From Dyella sp. A6 (GTDB lineage: Bacteria; Pseudomonadota; Gammaproteobacteria; Xanthomonadales; Rhodanobacteraceae), in assembly GCF_036320485.1 (NCBI RefSeq), contig NZ_CP132911.1, forward strand, positions 3,162,001 through 3,226,000: a stretch of DNA of 64,000 bases, read 5' to 3'. Of the stretch, positions 16,898 to 25,620 are shown piece after piece. The translations under genes were made by a program, and so were the position numbers. How positions within the stretch are numbered: position 1 is the stretch's first letter; each line of letters starts with the position of its first letter. The notes under the pieces were generated by a model. It was not told where the DNA came from and did not search any database. It saw nothing but the letters and a program-made list of their open reading frames with translations.

Positions 16898-18322
16898 ATG
16901 AGCACCGCGATCGTGCTGTTCCGGCGCGACCTGCGCCTGGCCGACCATGCAGCCCTGACGGCGGCATGCGCGGCGCATGCGCATGTCATGCCACTGTATG
17001 TGCATGCACCCGATGAGGACGCGCCCTGGGCCGCGGGCGGTGCCGGCCGCTGGTGGCTGCACCACAGCCTGCAGGCGCTGGACGCGCAGCTGGCCGACCA
17101 GTCCGGTCGGCTGCACCTGGCATCGGGCGACACGCTGGGCGAAGTCCGCCGGCTGGCGCGTGCAGGCAAGGCCGACGCCGTCTACTGGACCCGCCGCTAC
17201 GAACCGGCCGCGATCGCGCACGACACCCGGCTCAAGGCCGCGCTGCGCGCCGATGGGCTGGCCGTGGAAAGCCATGGCGGCAACCTGTGGTGCGAACCCT
17301 GGCAGATCGCCACCGGGCAGGACTCGCCCTACCGCGTTTTCACGCCCTACTGGCGCAAGTTGCGTACCCGGCTCGAACCGGAAGCACCTCTGCCCGCCGC
17401 CCGGCCTGGCCAGTGGCTCACCCAGCCAGACAGCCTGCCGCTGGCCGCCCTGCAACTACTGCCGCGCATCGCCTGGGCCGACGGCCTGGCGCAGACCTGG
17501 CACCCCGGTGAAGCAGGGGCATGGGAATGCCTGGAGCTGTTCGGCGACGATGCCGTGGCCGACTATGCGCACGGCCGCGACCTGCCCGCGCGCCACGGCA
17601 CCTCGCGGTTGTCACCGCACTTGCACTTCGGCGAAATCACCCCGCGTCAGATCCACCACGCGCTGCACACGCAGCATGCGCGTACCGATGCACGGCGACG
17701 ACCGGATATCGAGCCGTATCTGCGCGAACTGGGCTGGCGCGAGTTCGCGCACCACCTGCTGTATCACTTTCCCGACACGCCCAGCGAGCCGTTCGATCCG
17801 CGCTTCGCCACTTTCCGCTGGGCCGACGACGACGATACCGTGCTGCAGCGCTGGCAACGTGGCCGCACCGGCATTCCGCTGGTGGATGCAGGCATGCGCG
17901 AGCTGTGGCACACCGGCTGGATGCACAACCGCGTGCGCATGGTCGCCGCCAGCCTGCTCACCAAGAACCTGCGCCAGCACTGGCACCATGGCGCCCGCTG
18001 GTTCTGGGACACGCTGGTCGACGCGGACCTCGCCAACAACACGCTGGGCTGGCAATGGGTGGCGGGCTGCGGAGCCGATGCAGCGCCCTATTTCCGGGTG
18101 TTCAATCCGTATGCCCAGGCCGCCCGGTTCGACCCGCAGACCAGCTACCTGAAACGCTGGCTGCCCGAACTGGCCGACCTGTCGCCGCGCCTGCTGCACG
18201 AACCCTGGCGCGATCCGGCCGCGCTCACGGCACGTGGCTACCCTGCGCCATTGATCGACCTACCGGCCTCGCGCGATGCCGCGCTGGCGGCCTGGCGTAC
18301 GCTCGCGCCCAAAACTGGCTGA
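16898..18322 (+). CDS. phrB: Deoxyribodipyrimidine photolyase (CPD class I)
   Basis: 474 residues. The N-terminal alpha/beta photolyase domain begins STAIVLFRRDLRLADH. The C-terminal FAD domain carries LRELGWREFAHHLLYHFP, GRTGIPLVDAGMRELWHTGW, MHNRVRMVAASLLTKNLR and DADLANNTLGWQWVAGCG, all conserved. It repairs cyclobutane pyrimidine dimers using blue light. It is convergent with the chrR-rpoE pair and next to the lipid operon. In Rhodobacter sphaeroides a photolyase gene belongs to the RpoE-ChrR singlet-oxygen regulon, which makes this placement meaningful. I found no copy of the TGCATCC-N16-CGTAT motif directly upstream. Confidence 0.95.
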   Translation: MSTAIVLFRRDLRLADHAALTAACAAHAHVMPLYVHAPDEDAPWAAGGAGRWWLHHSLQALDAQLADQSGRLHLASGDTLGEVRRLARAGKADAVYWTRRYEPAAIAHDTRLKAALRADGLAVESHGGNLWCEPWQIATGQDSPYRVFTPYWRKLRTRLEPEAPLPAARPGQWLTQPDSLPLAALQLLPRIAWADGLAQTWHPGEAGAWECLELFGDDAVADYAHGRDLPARHGTSRLSPHLHFGEITPRQIHHALHTQHARTDARRRPDIEPYLRELGWREFAHHLLYHFPDTPSEPFDPRFATFRWADDDDTVLQRWQRGRTGIPLVDAGMRELWHTGWMHNRVRMVAASLLTKNLRQHWHHGARWFWDTLVDADLANNTLGWQWVAGCGADAAPYFRVFNPYAQAARFDPQTSYLKRWLPELADLSPRLLHEPWRDPAALTARGYPAPLIDLPASRDAALAAWRTLAPKTG

Positions 18323-18344
18323 ACGCAGGGCCGGTTGAACGCCC

Positions 18345-18374
18345 TGCATCCAGTCGCGTCGAATCTGCGTATGC
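18345..18374 (+). promoter_or_regulatory. Putative ECF-sigma promoter between phrB and chrR
   Basis: TGCATCC at 18345-18351, then exactly 16 bases, then CGTATGC at 18368-18374. It is the third copy of the bipartite motif found in front of rpoE and of the lipid operon. It points rightward, away from phrB and against chrR, where no protein gene is plausible. An inferred start site would fall near 18380. Confidence 0.55.
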
Positions 18375-18379
18375 ATTCG

Positions 18380-18464
18380 GTGCGCCGATCGACCGGCGCC
18401 CGTCTGCCGGAACCCGCGCCCCCTCTCAAGCGCGCGTCCATCGGGCGGGCGTCCGGTCGGCGCA
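18380..18464 (+). ncRNA. Candidate ECF-controlled structured small RNA
   Basis: Starting about 8 bases after the -10-like CGTAT, a long imperfect stem can form. TGCGCCG (18381-18387) pairs with CGGCGCA (18458-18464), ACCGG (18392-18396) with CCGGT (18453-18457), and CGCCCG (18397-18402) with CGGGCG (18442-18447). The region lies in the convergent gap after phrB, and a longer transcript would be antisense to the chrR 3' end. There is no poly-T terminator, so the 3' end is undefined. High local GC makes chance pairing possible. Confidence 0.4.
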
Positions 18465-18493
18465 CACTCCAGGGATGGCCTCTGCCGCTGCTG

Positions 18494-19165
18494 CTACAGC
18501 CCCACCAGCGGCTGCAGCTTGCGCGCCAGCCAGCCCGGAAAGCGTAGCGGCGCATCCAGCGCGGCCACGCAGATGCACGGCACGCCCGGCACGGTCACCG
18601 GCTGGTGCAGCACATCGCTGTCCAGGTCGGCCACGTCGCCGGGCGCGAAATGACCCAGCGCGTCGCTGTATGCGCCCTGCAGAATCTGGGTCAGCTCGCT
18701 GCGACCATGACTATGCAAGGGCATGCTCTTGCCGGCCGCAATCTTCAGCATGAACAACGATCCGCCACCGCTGCGGCGGGCGCGGATGCAATACATGCCG
18801 GGGGCCATCCAGCGCCACTTCAAGGCGCTCAGCGAGGGGCCGAAATACGGATGCAGCGGTTTCGGCAGGCGATCGGGATCGGCCGACTCCGCATCGTTCT
18901 GCGGTACGGGCGGCAACGCCGGCACTGCATCGTCGAGACGTTCCAGCATGGCGGCACGCAGGCTTTCCCGGCGCGGTGCGTCGATGGTCGCGGCCTGCTG
19001 CTGTTCCACCAGCAGGCCACCGATGCGTTCGGCGTCGCGCACCTGCCGACGGCAGTGCGCGCACACCGACAGATGCGTCGCCACGACCACGCCCAGCTCC
19101 AGCGACAGGGTACCGGCGGCATAGGCCATGACGGTGGACGGATCAAGGTGATGGCATGGTGTCAT
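18494..19165 (-). CDS. chrR: ChrR-type zinc anti-sigma factor with cupin domain
   Basis: 223 residues. The N-terminal zinc anti-sigma domain has His6, His31, Cys35 and Cys38, the same ligand set known for Rhodobacter ChrR. The C-terminal cupin domain (about 125-210) contains PLHSHGRSELTQILQG with the expected His-x-His-x3-Glu and a later His. It sequesters the ECF sigma factor until singlet oxygen or related oxidants trigger its turnover. It overlaps the sigma gene by four bases (ATGA), so the pair is translationally coupled. Confidence 0.92.
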   Translation of the reverse strand: MTPCHHLDPSTVMAYAAGTLSLELGVVVATHLSVCAHCRRQVRDAERIGGLLVEQQQAATIDAPRRESLRAAMLERLDDAVPALPPVPQNDAESADPDRLPKPLHPYFGPSLSALKWRWMAPGMYCIRARRSGGGSLFMLKIAAGKSMPLHSHGRSELTQILQGAYSDALGHFAPGDVADLDSDVLHQPVTVPGVPCICVAALDAPLRFPGWLARKLQPLVGL

Positions 19166-19791
19166 GGCGTCCCCCTCACATCGCCCTGCAGTTTCAGGAA
19201 GGCGCGCCGCAGGCTGGATTTCACGGTGCCCAGGGGCATGCCCAGCTCGTCGGCGATTTCCTGATGACTCTTCGCCTCGAAGTACGACATGCGGATCAGG
19301 CGGGCCTGGATCGCCGGCAGCTTGTCGATGCGGCTTTTCAGATCGACATGCTCGGCATACGACTCCGCCGAGGTGGCGACACCGCTTTCATCGTCCATGT
19401 CCATGCGCTCGGGCTCGTCCAGCACCTGAATCCAGTTCGGCTCCCTGCGCACGCGGTCGATGTGCAGGTTGCGCGCAATGCGGAACAGCCAGGTCGACAG
19501 GCGGCTACGCGACGGGTCGTACATGTCCGCACGCTGCCATAACCGCAGCAGCGCCTCCTGGGCCAGCTCTTCGGCGATCATCTCGGCCGCGCCCAGCCCG
19601 CGCAGGTACAGGCACAGGCGCGGCATGAAGTAGTCGTAGATGCGCATGAAACACTCGCGGTCGCGTGCACGCGCCACCGACAGCATCTCGCTGGTCCAGT
19701 CGCGCGGATCTCTCGCTTGCGGTGTCGGCGTGGACACGATTCGGGTCGCCTCGAAAGGCGACGTGCTCCCAGTGGCGGCATCGGCAGTCAT
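19162..19791 (-). CDS. rpoE: ECF sigma factor, partner of ChrR
   Basis: 209 residues. Region 2 (ECFMRIYDYFMPRLCLYLRG, LAQEALLRLWQRADMYDPSR, STWLFRIARNLHIDRVRR) and region 4 (LPAIQARLIRMSYFEAKSHQEIADELGMPLGTVKSSLRRA) are intact. With ChrR directly downstream it belongs to the ECF11-type group that answers singlet oxygen in Rhodobacter and Caulobacter relatives. Its own upstream region carries a TGCATCC-N16-CGTAT element, which suggests autoregulation. Confidence 0.92.
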   Translation of the reverse strand: MTADAATGSTSPFEATRIVSTPTPQARDPRDWTSEMLSVARARDRECFMRIYDYFMPRLCLYLRGLGAAEMIAEELAQEALLRLWQRADMYDPSRSRLSTWLFRIARNLHIDRVRREPNWIQVLDEPERMDMDDESGVATSAESYAEHVDLKSRIDKLPAIQARLIRMSYFEAKSHQEIADELGMPLGTVKSSLRRAFLKLQGDVRGTP

Positions 19792-19831
19792 GGTAGGTCA
19801 ATTTCACAGGGCGCGGTTCTGCTTTCACCCC

Positions 19832-19861
19832 GAATACGCAAGAAAACGTGCATTGGATGCA
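19832..19861 (-). promoter_or_regulatory. Putative autoregulated ECF promoter of rpoE-chrR
   Basis: On the minus strand, TGCATCC (19861-19855), then 16 bases, then CGTATTC (19838-19832). It lies about 40 bases before the sigma start codon. It is identical in both core elements and in spacing to the element driving the divergent operon. Confidence 0.65.
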
Positions 19862-19903
19862 GTGCACGTGCTCCAGCATTAGTACGAGCTGTATCCGATG
19901 GCC

Positions 19904-19931
19904 TGCATCCGATTCGTCCTACCAGCCGTAT
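19904..19931 (+). promoter_or_regulatory. Putative ECF promoter of the lipid-modification operon
   Basis: TGCATCC (19904-19910), 16-base spacer, CGTAT (19927-19931), 30 bases before the desaturase ATG. Together with the mirror-image element at 19832-19861 it explains coordinated expression of sigma factor and operon. A further related TGTATCC occurs at 19890. Confidence 0.65.
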
Positions 19932-19961
19932 CGACATGCACAGAGACCAGGAACCGCCGTC

Positions 19962-20924
19962 ATGTCCACGCAAACAGTCAACGATGCCGAACGACCGGCA
20001 CGGCGAGGTCAGCTCCGGCGCAGTCTGCGGCAGTGGTTCGATACCGCGTCGACGCCACTGCCGGAAGGAGCCGCCGCCGATCGCATCGACGGCCTGCGCG
20101 CGCTGCCTTTCGCGGTACTGCACCTGGCTTGCCTGGGCGCCATCTGGACCGGCGTGTCCACGGTCGCCGTACTGACCGCGGTCGCGCTCTACGCCCTGCG
20201 CATGTTCGCGCTCACCGGCTTCTATCATCGCTACTTCTCGCATCGCACCTTCCGCACCTCGCGCACTGTGCAGTTCGTGTTCGCGCTGATCGGTGCCGCC
20301 TGCGTGCAGCGCGGTCCGCTATGGTGGGCCGCGCATCATCGCCATCATCATCGGCATGCGGATACCGCCGCCGACCCGCACTCGCCGCAGGTGCACGGCT
20401 TCCTGTGGAGCCACATGGGCTGGTTCCTCACCCCGCGCGCCTTCCGTACCGAGCTCGAACGGGTGCCCGACCTGGCACGATACCCCGAACTGCGCCTGCT
20501 GGACCGCTACGACACCCTCGTGCCGGTATTGCTGGCCGTCGCGCTATACGCGATCGGCACGTGGATGCAGCACATCGCTCCCGGGCTGCACACCAGCGGC
20601 ATGCAGATGCTGGTGTGGGGTTTCTTCATCTCCACGGTGGTGCTGTTCCACGCCACCGTCACCATCAACTCCCTCGCCCACCGGTTCGGCTCGCGCCGCT
20701 TCGACACACGCGACGACAGCCGCAACAACCCGCTGCTGGCAGTGCTGACCTTCGGCGAAGGCTGGCACAACAACCACCATTTCTTTCCGGGCAGCGCACG
20801 GCAGGGCTTCCGCTGGTGGGAAATCGACCTGACCTGGTACGGCCTGAAGCTGATGTCGGCGCTGGGCCTGGTGCATGACCTGAAACCGGTACCGGCCTGG
20901 GTGCTGGCCCGGGCGGAGCATTGA
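19962..20924 (+). CDS. Membrane fatty-acid (acyl) desaturase
   Basis: 320 residues, integral membrane di-iron desaturase. The three histidine boxes are present: HRYFSH at His89, HRHHHRH after the WWAAHH segment, and HNNHH in GEGWHNNHHFFPGSAR. Hydrophobic pairs flank boxes 1 and 3. It introduces a double bond in acyl chains (delta-9-type by overall similarity). It is the first gene of a seven-gene rightward operon and lies 30 bases after an ECF-type promoter, so it is likely induced on photo-oxidative stress. Confidence 0.88.
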   Translation: MSTQTVNDAERPARRGQLRRSLRQWFDTASTPLPEGAAADRIDGLRALPFAVLHLACLGAIWTGVSTVAVLTAVALYALRMFALTGFYHRYFSHRTFRTSRTVQFVFALIGAACVQRGPLWWAAHHRHHHRHADTAADPHSPQVHGFLWSHMGWFLTPRAFRTELERVPDLARYPELRLLDRYDTLVPVLLAVALYAIGTWMQHIAPGLHTSGMQMLVWGFFISTVVLFHATVTINSLAHRFGSRRFDTRDDSRNNPLLAVLTFGEGWHNNHHFFPGSARQGFRWWEIDLTWYGLKLMSALGLVHDLKPVPAWVLARAEH

Positions 20925-20926
20925 CC

Positions 20927-22216
20927 GTGCGCATCGCCGTCATCGGATCGGGCATCGCGGGACTCGCCTCGGCGTGGCTGCTGTCGCGCCAGCATGAAGT
21001 GACCCTGTTCGAGGCGAACGACTACCTGGGCGGGCATACCCACACGCACGACATCGTGCTGGGCGGCAAGCACCTTGCGGTCGACACCGGCTTCATCGTG
21101 CACAACCCGAGCCACTACCCGCTGCTGACCCGGTTGTTCGACGAGCTCGGGGTGGTGTCGAAGCCCACCACCATGAGCTTTTCGGTGCAGCACGAGGCAA
21201 GCGGTCGCGAATACAACGCGACCTCGCTGAATGCGCTGTTCTGCCAGCGCCGCAACCTGCTGTCGCCGCGCTTCCTGGGCATGGTGCGCGACCTGATGCG
21301 CTTCTATCGCGAGGCACCCGCACTGCTCGAGGGTGACGACAATCCGACCCTGGGCAACTACCTCGCCGCCAACGGTTACGGCGACGCCTTCCGCGACGAG
21401 CATCTGGTGCCGATGGCCTCGGCGCTGTGGTCATCGCCACCCACCCAGATCCTGGCCTTCCCCGCGCGTTACCTGGTGCAGTTCATGGCCAACCACCAGA
21501 TGCTGCAGGTGAGCGGACGCCCCGAATGGCGCGTCGTCCGCGGCGGGTCGGCCAACTACGTCCGCGCACTGCGGCGACACTGGCGCGTGCACGAACGGGT
21601 GTCCTGCCCGGTGCATTCGGTCACCCGCCACGCACGGGGCGTCACCGTGTGGAGCCCGATGGGCAACGAGCGTTTCGACCACGTGGTGATGGCCTGCCAC
21701 AGCGACCAGGCGCTGGCCCTGCTCGTCGACCCCGACGAGCGCGAACGCGACGTGCTCGGCGCGATGACCTACCAAACCAACGACGTGGTGCTGCACACCG
21801 ACCATCGTCTGTTGCCCAGGCATCGCAAGGCATGGGCTGCCTGGAATGCATTCGTGCCGGACGACCCCACGGCCCCCTGCACGGTCAGCTACTGCATGAA
21901 CCTGCTGCAGGGCATCGACGCAAGCGAACCGCTGATCGTCACCCTGAACCGCAGCGAGGCGATCGACCCGGCCCGGGTGCTGCGCCGGATGCGCTACCAG
22001 CACCCCGTGTATACCCACGCCGCGGTAGCGGCACAGCGTCGCAAGAGCGAGATCCAGGGCACCCGGCGCACGTGGTTCGCCGGCGCCTACTGGGGTTGGG
22101 GTTTCCACGAGGACGGCATCCGCAGCGCCGTCGAGATCGCCAGCGCATTTGGCATCGACTGGGACAGCACCCCGCCACGGCGCGCCCTGCACCTGGTCAC
22201 GGATACGCCGACATGA
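20927..22216 (+). CDS. FAD-dependent oxidoreductase / desaturase-like flavoprotein
   Basis: About 429 residues. The N-terminus VRIAVIGSGIAGLASAWLLS is a GxGxxG dinucleotide fold followed by VTLFEANDYLGGHTHT, as in flavin amine-oxidase/phytoene-desaturase relatives. The C-terminus WFAGAYWGWGFHEDGIRSAV is the FAD-binding tail. The GTG at 20927 is used, 2 bases after the desaturase stop. In this cluster type the flavoprotein is a candidate for oxidising membrane-bound methylated acyl chains, as UfaD does in furan-fatty-acid synthesis. That assignment is by context only. Confidence 0.82.
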   Translation: MRIAVIGSGIAGLASAWLLSRQHEVTLFEANDYLGGHTHTHDIVLGGKHLAVDTGFIVHNPSHYPLLTRLFDELGVVSKPTTMSFSVQHEASGREYNATSLNALFCQRRNLLSPRFLGMVRDLMRFYREAPALLEGDDNPTLGNYLAANGYGDAFRDEHLVPMASALWSSPPTQILAFPARYLVQFMANHQMLQVSGRPEWRVVRGGSANYVRALRRHWRVHERVSCPVHSVTRHARGVTVWSPMGNERFDHVVMACHSDQALALLVDPDERERDVLGAMTYQTNDVVLHTDHRLLPRHRKAWAAWNAFVPDDPTAPCTVSYCMNLLQGIDASEPLIVTLNRSEAIDPARVLRRMRYQHPVYTHAAVAAQRRKSEIQGTRRTWFAGAYWGWGFHEDGIRSAVEIASAFGIDWDSTPPRRALHLVTDTPT

Positions 22217-22995
22217 GTGAACGGACGCCCCTGCAAAGTGCCGTCTATGAGGGCGTGGTGCGCCATCGCCGGATGGCTCCGCACGCGCACGTATTCGGCT
22301 ACCGCATGGCCCAGCTCTACCTCGACCTGGACGAGCTGGACCAGGTGTTCGCCGGCCGCTGGCTGTGGTCGAACGACCGCCGCAACCTGGCCGAATTCCG
22401 GCGCAGCGACTTCCTGGCGCCGCACGACGTGCCGCTGGCCGAAGCCGTGCGCCAGCGCGTCGAACAGGCCACCGGGCAACGCCCGCAGGGGCCGGTGCGC
22501 CTGCTCGCCCACCTGCGTTACGGCGGCTATGCGTTCAACCCGGTCAGCTTCTATTACTGCCACGGTGCCGACGGCCGCACCCTGGAATGCATCGTGGCGG
22601 AGATCACCAACACCCCGTGGAAGGAACGCCACGCCTACGTGCTGCCGCTGGACGATGCGCAGCGCCGTGGCCGCATGTACGAGTGGCGCTTTGCGAAAAG
22701 CTTCCACGTATCGCCGTTCATGCCGATGCAGCGCGACTACGCCTGGCGCTTCAATGCCCCCGGTGACGATCTGCGCGTCCACATGGACGTGCTGCGCGAA
22801 GGCAACCGCGAGTTCGACGCCGACCTGTGCCTGCAACGCCAGCCGCTGGACAGCGCCGCACTGGCGCGGGTGCTGTGGCGCTATCCGCTGATGACCGCCC
22901 AGGTGATCGGCGCGATCCACTGGCAGGCACTGCGGCTGTGGTTGAAGCGCAATCCGGTCCACGACCATCCACGACTTTCCCGAGGCACGCCATGA
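22213..22995 (+). CDS. DUF1365 family protein
   Basis: 260 residues beginning MSERTPLQSAVYEGVVRHRR, with the DUF1365 hallmarks HVFGYRMAQLYLDLDEL, GYAFNPVSFYYC and AEITNTPWKERHAYVL. The biochemical role is unproven. The family almost always sits between the flavoprotein and a CFA-like methyltransferase, so it probably serves the same lipid modification. It overlaps both neighbours by four bases (ATGA), which indicates translational coupling. Confidence 0.87.
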   Translation: MSERTPLQSAVYEGVVRHRRMAPHAHVFGYRMAQLYLDLDELDQVFAGRWLWSNDRRNLAEFRRSDFLAPHDVPLAEAVRQRVEQATGQRPQGPVRLLAHLRYGGYAFNPVSFYYCHGADGRTLECIVAEITNTPWKERHAYVLPLDDAQRRGRMYEWRFAKSFHVSPFMPMQRDYAWRFNAPGDDLRVHMDVLREGNREFDADLCLQRQPLDSAALARVLWRYPLMTAQVIGAIHWQALRLWLKRNPVHDHPRLSRGTP

Positions 22996-24296
22996 ACGCC
23001 GTTGTCAGCGAAACCTCCAGCGCCGCCTCCAGCGCCGCCTTCGGCGCCATCGACCGCCTGCTCCGCGGCCGCCTGCTCGAACAACTGGGTGCCCTGCGCC
23101 ACGGCCGGCTGCAGGTATGCGACGCACTGGGCGAAGTGATGCTGGGCGAAGGCGACGAAGGCGCACTGCCCACCGTGCGCATCGACGTGCGCGATCCCGG
23201 CTTCTACCGTGCGGTGGCGCGCAACGGCAGCGTCGGTGCCGGCGAAGCATGGATGGATGGCCTGTGGAACTGCAGCGCGCCAAGCATGAGCCCGACCGAC
23301 GCGCTGGTGGTGCTGGTGCGGCTGCTGGTGCGCAACCGCGATCTGCTCGACGGCATGGAAACCGGCCTGGCCCGCCTCGGCGGCATGGCCATGCGCGGCT
23401 GGCACGCCCTGCGCCGCAACACCCTGGCCGGCAGCCGCCGCAACATCGCCGCCCACTACGACCTGGGCAACGACTTCTTCCGCCTGTTCCTGTCCACCGA
23501 CCTGATGTATTCCTCGGCGCTGTGGGACGGCCCCGACGACACGCTGGAAGCCGCCTCGACACGCAAGCTCGACGCGATCTGCCGCCAGCTCGAACTCAAG
23601 CCCGGCGATCGCGTAGTGGAGATCGGTACCGGCTGGGGCGGCTTCGCCGTGCATGCGGCCAGGCATTACGGCTGCCACGTCACCACCACCACCATCTCGC
23701 GCGAACAGTACGCGCTGGCAGCGACGCGGGTGGCCGAGGCCGGCCTGCAGGAACGCGTCACGCTGCGCCTGGACGACTACCGCGACCTCGACGGCCAGTA
23801 CGACAAGCTGGTGTCGATCGAAATGATCGAAGCGATCGGTGCCGCGTATCTCGACACCTATTTCGCCCAGCTCGGCCGCCTGCTCAAGCCCGGCGGCCTG
23901 GCGCTGGTGCAGGCGATCACCATCGAAGACCATCGCTACGAGCAGGCGCTGGCCTCGGTCGACTTCATCAAGCGCCATGTCTTTCCAGGCAGCTTCATAC
24001 CCTCGATCAACGCGATGCTGGCCGCCAAGACCCGTGCCAGCGATCTTGCGCTGGTCGCCCAGCACGACTTCGGCGAGTCGTACGCGCGCACCCTGCAAGC
24101 CTGGCGCGAACGCTTCCTGGCGCGGCTATCGGACGTGCGCGCACAGGGCTTCGACGAGCGCTTCATTCGCATGTGGACGTTCTACCTGGCGTATTGCGAA
24201 GGCGGCTTCCGCGAACGCTCCATCGGCGTCTCGCACCTGCTGATGGCACGCCCGGACTGGCGCCCGGCCAGCGCACGCGACGAGGCGGCCATATGA
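22992..24296 (+). CDS. cfa: Cyclopropane-fatty-acid-phospholipid synthase family
   Basis: 434 residues, the length of full Cfa-type enzymes with an N-terminal lipid-binding domain. SAM motif I is VVEIGTGWGGFAVHAA near residue 208, preceded by NIAAHYDLGNDFFRLFLSTD and followed by SIEMIEAIG. The latter two are conserved active-site segments of cyclopropane synthases. It transfers a methyl or methylene group to unsaturated acyl chains of membrane phospholipids. It starts inside the stop of DUF1365. Confidence 0.9.
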   Translation: MNAVVSETSSAASSAAFGAIDRLLRGRLLEQLGALRHGRLQVCDALGEVMLGEGDEGALPTVRIDVRDPGFYRAVARNGSVGAGEAWMDGLWNCSAPSMSPTDALVVLVRLLVRNRDLLDGMETGLARLGGMAMRGWHALRRNTLAGSRRNIAAHYDLGNDFFRLFLSTDLMYSSALWDGPDDTLEAASTRKLDAICRQLELKPGDRVVEIGTGWGGFAVHAARHYGCHVTTTTISREQYALAATRVAEAGLQERVTLRLDDYRDLDGQYDKLVSIEMIEAIGAAYLDTYFAQLGRLLKPGGLALVQAITIEDHRYEQALASVDFIKRHVFPGSFIPSINAMLAAKTRASDLALVAQHDFGESYARTLQAWRERFLARLSDVRAQGFDERFIRMWTFYLAYCEGGFRERSIGVSHLLMARPDWRPASARDEAAI

Positions 24297-24826
24297 ATTT
24301 CTGGGTTGCCCTGATCGCCTACGAAGTGGTCTGGTTCGTGGCCGTGATCGGCGCCGGCCACGGCCTCGGCTGGCCGGGCGTGCTGGCCGCGGCGCTGTTC
24401 GTCGGCTGGCGCCTGGCGGTCTCCAGGCAGCGTGCGGTGGAGCTTCGCCTGGGCATCGTCGGGTTGATCGTCGGCCTGCTGCTGGAAGCGGCGTGGACTG
24501 CGGCGGGGCTGGTGCACTACGCGGCGGCATGGCCGGCGCAGGCGGCACCGGCGTGGCTGATCGCGCTGTGGGTGACGTTCGCCTTCACCATCGTGCCGCT
24601 GTTCGGCTACCTGCATGACCGCCCGTGGCTGGCGGCGCTGTTCGGTGGCATCGGCGGCCCGCTGGCCTACCTGGGCGCCGCACGCGGCTGGCATGCGGTG
24701 ACGATGGCGGTACCGGCATGGCACACGCTGGCGGCGCTGGCCGCGGGTTGGGCGATCGCGCTGCCGCTGCTTACCTCGCTCGCGCATCACTGGCTGCAGC
24801 CCACGGCCACGGAGCGTGCCGCATGA
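24293..24826 (+). CDS. DUF2878-like inner-membrane protein
   Basis: 177 residues, highly hydrophobic, about five membrane segments, starting MNFWVALIAYEVVWFVAVIG and containing LLLEAAWTAAGLVHYA and FGYLHDRPWLAALFGGIGGP. It fits the DUF2878 family, which travels with CFA/DUF1365/DUF1295 genes. It overlaps the genes on both sides by four bases. Function unknown, presumably in lipid remodelling. Confidence 0.75.
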   Translation: MNFWVALIAYEVVWFVAVIGAGHGLGWPGVLAAALFVGWRLAVSRQRAVELRLGIVGLIVGLLLEAAWTAAGLVHYAAAWPAQAAPAWLIALWVTFAFTIVPLFGYLHDRPWLAALFGGIGGPLAYLGAARGWHAVTMAVPAWHTLAALAAGWAIALPLLTSLAHHWLQPTATERAA

Positions 24827-25620
24827 ATTCCTGGCTGGCCCTGTTGCTGGTCTGGCTGGTGGTGGCCGTCGCCATGACCGCCGGCTGGCGCTGGCAGCAG
24901 CGCCGTCGCAACGCCGGCATCGTCGACGTGCTGTGGTCGTGCGGGCTCGCCTTCGGCGCCGTGGCACTGGCGGCACTGGGCCGTGGCGCTGCTGCACCGC
25001 GGCTGGTCCTGGCCGTGCTCGGCGGATTGTGGGGACTGCGCCTGGCGCGTCACCTGTGGACACGGGTACGCGGCGAGAACGAAGACGGCCGCTATCGCCA
25101 GTTGCGCGCGCAGTGGGGTGACGGCGGCGCCCGCTGGTTCGCCTTCTTCCAGTTCCAGGCCTTGCTGGTGGCGCTGTTTGCATTGCCGTTCGTGGCCGTG
25201 GCCGGCAACCCGCACACGCAACCGGGCTGGCTGCTGACCGGCGTGCTGATAGGCCTGGTCAGCGTGGTCGGCGAGTCGACGGCCGACGCGCAGCTGGCAC
25301 GCTTCCGCGCGGACCCGGCGCAGCGTGGCTACACCTGCCGCAGCGGTCTGTGGCGCTACTCGCGCCATCCCAACTACTTCTTCGAATGGCTGCACTGGTT
25401 TGCCTACGTAGCCCTGGCGCACGGTGCTCCGCTGGCCCCGCTGGCATGGCTGGGCCCGGTCGTCATGTACATCTTCCTGCGCTGGCTCAGCGGCATTCCC
25501 TGGACCGAGGCGCAGGCCCTGCGCAGCCGCGGCGAGGACTACCGCGAATACCAGCGCACCACGCCGATGCTGATTCCCTGGTTTCCGCGCCGCCCGCAAG
25601 TCACGAGGAGCGAGTCATGA
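24823..25620 (+). CDS. DUF1295 family membrane protein (steroid-reductase-like fold)
   Basis: 265 residues with about seven membrane segments. The C-terminal block GLWRYSRHPNYFFEWLHWFAY and RSRGEDYREYQRTTPMLIPWFPR is diagnostic for DUF1295, related to steroid 5-alpha-reductases and isoprenylcysteine methyltransferases. It could reduce or methylate a lipid intermediate. It overlaps DUF2878 and the following methyltransferase by four bases each. Confidence 0.85.
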   Translation: MNSWLALLLVWLVVAVAMTAGWRWQQRRRNAGIVDVLWSCGLAFGAVALAALGRGAAAPRLVLAVLGGLWGLRLARHLWTRVRGENEDGRYRQLRAQWGDGGARWFAFFQFQALLVALFALPFVAVAGNPHTQPGWLLTGVLIGLVSVVGESTADAQLARFRADPAQRGYTCRSGLWRYSRHPNYFFEWLHWFAYVALAHGAPLAPLAWLGPVVMYIFLRWLSGIPWTEAQALRSRGEDYREYQRTTPMLIPWFPRRPQVTRSES

